Source of the DNA: Spirochaetia bacterium
GTDB lineage: Bacteria; Spirochaetota; Spirochaetia; Treponematales; Rectinemataceae
Direction: 5' to 3'
Assembly (NCBI GenBank): GCA_029975555.1
Contig: JARKOY010000109.1
Coordinates: forward strand, 1-64,000
Length of the DNA: 64,000 bases
The notes beneath the pieces were generated by a model that saw only the letters and a program-made list of their open reading frames with translations, was not told where the DNA came from and made no database searches. Shown here piece after piece: positions 60,364-64,000 of this stretch. The position numbers and the translations under genes were made by a program. How positions within the stretch are numbered: position 1 is the first letter of the stretch; each line of letters opens with the position of its first letter.

Positions 60364-60500
60364 GAGGCGCACATGGGGCGCCTGACTGCGTCGCACCATC
60401 CGGCCGCGGCGCGGCATCCGGGTACTGCGCGGCGCTCGTCCGCCGCGCCCACATTTCCGGGGGAATCGGAGTAAAACCTTCCAGAGCGAGTACCGCGCGA

Positions 60501-61979
60501 TCAGGGCACGGTCGGGACTTTCAACTTTTGTCCGATCCTCAAGGTCGAATTCAGATCGATGCCGTTGAGGTTCGCCAGCGTTTTGGCCGTCGTGCCGTAT
60601 CGCCTCGCCAAGCCGTAGAGCGTGTCGCCTTTTTGTACGGTGTACGTCGAGGTTTGGATGCTGCTCGGACCACCTCCGTCCGAAGCACGCGAGCCTTGAA
60701 GCGGCTGCAGCGAAAGCGGAATCATGAGCTTCTGCCCGATCTTGAGGCGGTCGGGATTAAGGCCAGGGTTCACCTTGGCGATCATCGAGATGGAAATGCC
60801 GTAACGCTTCGAAACGGCGGTGAGCGTATCGCCTTCTTTCACTTTGTAGATTTCGTAGCGCACGAGAGGAGCGTTGGGATCTGAGAGTATCGCCTTCACT
60901 TGTTCGGATTTATCGGCAGGAATTTTCAAGACGTGTGTATTCTCCGGCGGTGTAATGGTATAGTGCAATTCGGCATTGCCGAGCTTCAGCGTGTCGATCG
61001 GAATTTCTGCCTTTGCGGCGAGGAGCTTAATGTCCACTTGCCGGTCGAGGGGAATAGTCTCCCATTTGATGGATGACGAGGGTAGCTCCAGACCATAGAG
61101 CTCCGGGTAGCGCAGAATCGAGGCCACTGCAAGAAATTTTGGCACATAATCCATCGCCTGCCTTGAAACGAGGCCCTTTTCGTAGATTTTCCAGAAGTCG
61201 GCGTCGCCACCCATGGCATCCACTGCCCGCCGCACGGCACCGAGCCCCGCGTTGTATGCGGCGATTGCGAGCGGCCAGTCCTTCACATCGTTGTAATTGT
61301 CGATGAGCTTCTTGAGCGCCGCATCGGTGCTCTTCATAAAGTCGCGCCGTTCGTCCACCCACTCGGTGATGCTCATCCCATACCCACCGATGGAGTTCCG
61401 CATGAATTGCCAGATGCCCGTCGCCCCGCTTCTCGACACCGCAAAGGGAGAAAAGGACGATTCGATGACGGGCAGATAGGCCAATTCCTGGGGGACGCCG
61501 TATTCGGTCACTTTGGATTGAATGTAGTCCATGAAAGGCGCGGCCCGCTGCATCGTCGCAAGAAGGATCTTGCGCCCCCCGTCGCTCAGGTAGTATTGTC
61601 GATATTTTTCGAAAAGCTCATGCCCCCAGGGCATGGGGATGTCGTAGTGGAGATTCTTGGCCTTTTCCTCAATGCTCGGTGCTTCGGGCGGAAGCTGGCT
61701 CAGATCGGGCGTCTGCAGGTTTTCTTCAAGGGCCGTGTCCGGAAGTTCTTCAGGCGCTTCGAGAGGCGCTTCGATGGCCTGGTTTTCGGAGGTGCCTGGC
61801 TCTGTCGGGCTTCCTCCAGGACTCACCGGGGATTGGGCCGAAGATGGTGGACCCGAAGGCACACTGATTTCCGGACTCACCGCGGAGAGTGTCGTCGCAG
61901 TCTCGACTTCCTTTGCCGACACAAGCGACAGTGCGGCACACAGCAAAAGAGAAAGAACAGTGTGTCGAAGTTTTGTCAT
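60501..61979 (-). CDS. LysM-containing lytic murein transglycosylase (MltD-like)
   Basis: ~492 residues with signal peptide (LRHTVLSLLLCAALSLVSA). After a Pro/Glu/Ser-rich linker, the SLT domain (~170-310) has LPVIESSFSPFAVSRSGATGIWQFM (catalytic Glu) and AIAAYNAGLGAVRRA. Two LysM domains form the C-terminal part (YKVKEGDTLTAVSKRYGISISMI...; YTVQKGDTLYGLARRYGTTAKTL...), binding peptidoglycan. The start ATG 61979 has GGAG upstream and overlaps the stop of the preceding lipoprotein gene (ATGA). Confidence 0.93.
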   Translation of the reverse strand: MTKLRHTVLSLLLCAALSLVSAKEVETATTLSAVSPEISVPSGPPSSAQSPVSPGGSPTEPGTSENQAIEAPLEAPEELPDTALEENLQTPDLSQLPPEAPSIEEKAKNLHYDIPMPWGHELFEKYRQYYLSDGGRKILLATMQRAAPFMDYIQSKVTEYGVPQELAYLPVIESSFSPFAVSRSGATGIWQFMRNSIGGYGMSITEWVDERRDFMKSTDAALKKLIDNYNDVKDWPLAIAAYNAGLGAVRRAVDAMGGDADFWKIYEKGLVSRQAMDYVPKFLAVASILRYPELYGLELPSSSIKWETIPLDRQVDIKLLAAKAEIPIDTLKLGNAELHYTITPPENTHVLKIPADKSEQVKAILSDPNAPLVRYEIYKVKEGDTLTAVSKRYGISISMIAKVNPGLNPDRLKIGQKLMIPLSLQPLQGSRASDGGGPSSIQTSTYTVQKGDTLYGLARRYGTTAKTLANLNGIDLNSTLRIGQKLKVPTVP

Positions 61980-63076
61980 TGTAGTTTTTCTCCAAAGTAG
62001 ATGCCAGCCCACTCCCAATTGCCGTGGACCTTGGGGTCGGCCGGAAAATTGACTCTCCGGAAGTAGAGATACCAGAGAGGTATGTAGCCTGTCCACCCGG
62101 ATGTGCGGAGGAAGGCTTCCGAATCGTTGTAGGATCGATCGAGGGTAGGCGCCACGGAGATCGGGCCACGCGTCATAAAATTGCTGAAGTTGAAAAGGAC
62201 GTTGGAGTTTGCATCCTCTCCTCCTTCCTTATACCATGACATGGCGAAAAACCCCGCCTTCGACATGTACGTTCTGAGCTTCTGAGGGGAGCGGGCCACG
62301 ATGGCCCTGCGGATGCCGTTCACAAGCTCGTCGAGATCGGGGTAGGTCCAGTCTTTTGGGCTGTCGTTGAATTCGACGATGTTCCGTGCATAGTCGTGGG
62401 CATCCGGATACCCCGGGACGGAGACTCCGAAATAGGGCAGAAATTGACGATATTCTTCTATCGCCTGAGACCAGAGACCGAGTTTTTCATACTCTTTAGC
62501 CAGCAAAAAATGGAAAGGCCCGACTTCGTCCGCGTCGGGGAAGCGGCGGATGAACTCGCGGTACCATACGGCCTTTTTTTCCGGCCGGTTGTCGCTTTGG
62601 AGCAGTTTCGCCAGGCAGGTGCGGTGGATCGATTGACCCTCTATCGTCATGTCCGGCAGGGTGTTGATGATGCGCTCGTAGAACAGCTGCGCGATGGGGC
62701 CGCTGTCCATCGATTCGTACACGGCGGCGGCGGCGAAAAGGTACCACGCTTCGTACGCATCGTGTTCTTCGGCAAGCGAAGAGAGGAACCTCGCTGCCTC
62801 CGCTTTTTGGCCGTCTTCGATGAGAATGGTGCTGATGCGTCGCGCCGCGAGCATCCGCTGCACAGGATAGTAGCCACTCTTTTTCAGTGGGGAGGACTGC
62901 AGCACTTCGAGGGCGTCGCGCAGGTTTTTTCTTTGGGTTTTGTCCGAAACAGAAAACGCATGAGTTCCGACAAAGAATGGCACATGGAGATTGTCGCTGC
63001 AGGCACCCAGCACAAGCACAATCAGCATAGACAGAGCAAGGAGTCCTGTGGCTCTTTTTCCCTGCGGTTTCCTCAT
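61976..63076 (-). CDS. Lipoprotein with TPR-like region
   Basis: 366 residues. The signal peptide ends with lipobox LVLGAC, Cys near residue 26. The body is helical with TPR-like pairs (AYEAWYLFAAAAVYESMDSGPIAQLFYERI; GPFHFLLAKEYEKLGLWSQAIEEYRQFL). The C-terminal ~100 residues are a mixed, Trp/Tyr-rich domain I do not recognise. It is translationally coupled to the lytic transglycosylase and probably works with it in the envelope. Confidence 0.75.
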   Translation of the reverse strand: MRKPQGKRATGLLALSMLIVLVLGACSDNLHVPFFVGTHAFSVSDKTQRKNLRDALEVLQSSPLKKSGYYPVQRMLAARRISTILIEDGQKAEAARFLSSLAEEHDAYEAWYLFAAAAVYESMDSGPIAQLFYERIINTLPDMTIEGQSIHRTCLAKLLQSDNRPEKKAVWYREFIRRFPDADEVGPFHFLLAKEYEKLGLWSQAIEEYRQFLPYFGVSVPGYPDAHDYARNIVEFNDSPKDWTYPDLDELVNGIRRAIVARSPQKLRTYMSKAGFFAMSWYKEGGEDANSNVLFNFSNFMTRGPISVAPTLDRSYNDSEAFLRTSGWTGYIPLWYLYFRRVNFPADPKVHGNWEWAGIYFGEKLQ

Positions 63077-63127
63077 CCAGCTACCTTACCATGCATTGTT
63101 TTTTGGGAGCAAGCATCGGCGCTTTCC

Positions 63128-63156
63128 TTGTAACCTTCGCCGGTTTGCATTACTAT
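63128..63156 (+). promoter_or_regulatory. Promoter of the 63169 gene
   Basis: TTGTAA (63128-63133) and TACTAT (63151-63156) with a 17-bp spacer; the -10 ends 12 nt before ATG. Confidence 0.45.
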
Positions 63157-63168
63157 AAACAACTGAAC

Positions 63169-64000
63169 ATGAAGATTCGCTTCAGATTTTTGGCGACAAT
63201 TTTCGATCTCCTTCTTGCAAGCGTCCTGCTGGGAGGAGTGCTGACCTTTGTCCTGCCCGATATTGCCTGCGCTCAGCAAAGCATACCGAAGCTCGATGCC
63301 GAAACGCTCAAAAAAATAACAAGCGAAGCGTCTGCGCTCGAAGCGCTGATAGTCATGGCTACGCCGCAATCGATTGCACAGGCTCAAGCGCAAATCCGAA
63401 CATCTCCCTATCTTTCGGACCCTGATAAAGCTGCCCTCGACGTCATTGCCTGCGGTGTCAACCTTGCTGTGTATGGCACGAAGACTGCACGCATCGAGGT
63501 GCCGCCGGGGGCACAGGGCGCAAATACAAAATATATCACATGGTTGGTCGGGCTCATCGATGCGTTGTCAGGGAATCTTCCTCAGATTTTTCAGAACACC
63601 GGCTCCGCGAGGATGTCCGAATTCATCTCCTCCCTGGCCTTCTTCAGAGCTTCGCGGAACGAGACGCAAGAACAGGCGCTTGCTGCCTTGGCGCGGTTTG
63701 AGGCCCTGGGCGGCGCGTCGGTTGTCCCCATGCTCATCAGAGGGCAGATCGCCCTCGAATCGAAGCGCTATGACGACGCCGCGCAACAGTTTCGGAAGGC
63801 GCTCGAGCTCGATCCGCAGTCGCAGAAGGCTGCCTGTGGGCTTGCGCGGTCGTTGCTCGCCCTAGAGAAGCCGGAGGATGCGAAAAAGGCGCTCGATCCG
63901 ATTGTGGCGCAGGCCGGGGTAGGCGTGGCAGGTGCAGCGGCGCAGAACAGCCTGAGCGCCGAACTCAAAACGTTGTATGGGATGAGTCTATATAGCCTCA
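63169..64000 (+). CDS. Secreted TPR-repeat protein (3' end missing)
   Basis: An ATG at 63169 opens a frame that runs without a stop to the end of the window (277 codons), so the gene continues beyond it. A signal peptide-like start (DLLLASVLLGGVLTFVLPDIACAQ) is followed by a helical body. TPR pairs are visible at ~200-260 (PMLIRGQIALESKRYDDAAQQFRKALELDPQSQKAACGLARSLLALEKPEDAKKALDP). It diverges from the lipoprotein/transglycosylase pair. No ribosome site is evident; a promoter ends 12 nt before the ATG. Function unknown. Confidence 0.72.
   Translation, partial: MKIRFRFLATIFDLLLASVLLGGVLTFVLPDIACAQQSIPKLDAETLKKITSEASALEALIVMATPQSIAQAQAQIRTSPYLSDPDKAALDVIACGVNLAVYGTKTARIEVPPGAQGANTKYITWLVGLIDALSGNLPQIFQNTGSARMSEFISSLAFFRASRNETQEQALAALARFEALGGASVVPMLIRGQIALESKRYDDAAQQFRKALELDPQSQKAACGLARSLLALEKPEDAKKALDPIVAQAGVGVAGAAAQNSLSAELKTLYGMSLYSL

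Noticed and set aside
1-64000. CRISPR arrays, rRNA genes, prophage genes or an intact insertion sequence
   Set aside because: No regularly spaced repeats, rRNA signatures, phage structural genes or intact transposase were seen.

Overview
The window looks like chromosome of a high-GC diderm spirochaete of the Treponema/Spirochaetaceae type. The evidence is two adjacent UPF0164 family proteins (the Treponema FadL-like outer-membrane family), spirochaete-style lipoproteins, and many ABC solute-uptake operons of the kind common in host- or sediment-associated treponemes. Most of the DNA is visibly GC-rich. The stretches at about 13.4-20.0 kb, 34.4-35.7 kb and 53.4-57.7 kb look AT-richer by eye.

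Layout. 0-3.6 kb: the end of an exopolysaccharide export cluster (5'-truncated SLBB protein, then a Wzz-type protein) closed by a strong terminator. 3.7-12.6 kb (-): a nine-gene catabolic operon, read as aldolase, SorC regulator, zinc dehydrogenase, ATP-NAD kinase-like protein, two sugar permeases, binding protein, TIM-barrel isomerase and ADP-ribosylglycohydrolase. 12.7-13.3 kb: bacterioferritin. 13.4-20 kb (-): an AT-richer block with a GntR regulator, a complete branched-chain amino-acid transporter (liv) and a VapBC module. 20.1-28.1 kb: a GntR/LacI-type regulator divergent from a ferric/anion-type ABC transporter whose last gene is a GH63-like glycosidase. 28.0-33.2 kb: an Ugp-like glycerophosphodiester/G3P operon divergent from an unusual DeoR-like regulator. 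33.2-34.1 kb: a ferritin-VIT1 iron protein. 34.3-35.7 kb: decayed genes (IS66 remnant, RelE C-terminus, broken AAA ATPase). 35.7-48 kb: housekeeping genes (tRNA-Ile2, B3/4-domain protein, Sua5, lytic transglycosylase, methyltransferase, CPBP protease, ComEC, KsgA, bactofilin, TPR protein, MtaB). 48-51.5 kb: a lipoprotein and two UPF0164 proteins. 51.5-58 kb: tRNA-Lys, malQ, a three-gene chaperone-usher locus and tRNA-Val/tRNA-Phe. 58-64 kb: galE, an M20 peptidase, a LysM lytic transglycosylase, a lipoprotein and a 3'-truncated TPR protein.

The most notable item is the chaperone-usher locus (53.4-57.7 kb). It has a PapD-like chaperone, a full-length usher and a single secreted subunit built of two spore-coat-U-like domains, with its own promoter, next to tRNA genes. 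A compact chaperone-usher system with one two-domain subunit in a spirochaete is unexpected.

Recurring regulatory patterns are also visible. Several genes without a Shine-Dalgarno sequence have a -10 hexamer ending 5-12 nt before the start codon, which suggests leaderless mRNAs. A hairpin sits beside each of the four solute-binding-protein genes. Several enzymes carry Ala/Gly/Ser-rich insertions in otherwise conserved domains. All assignments come from reading the sequence; no database search was run.
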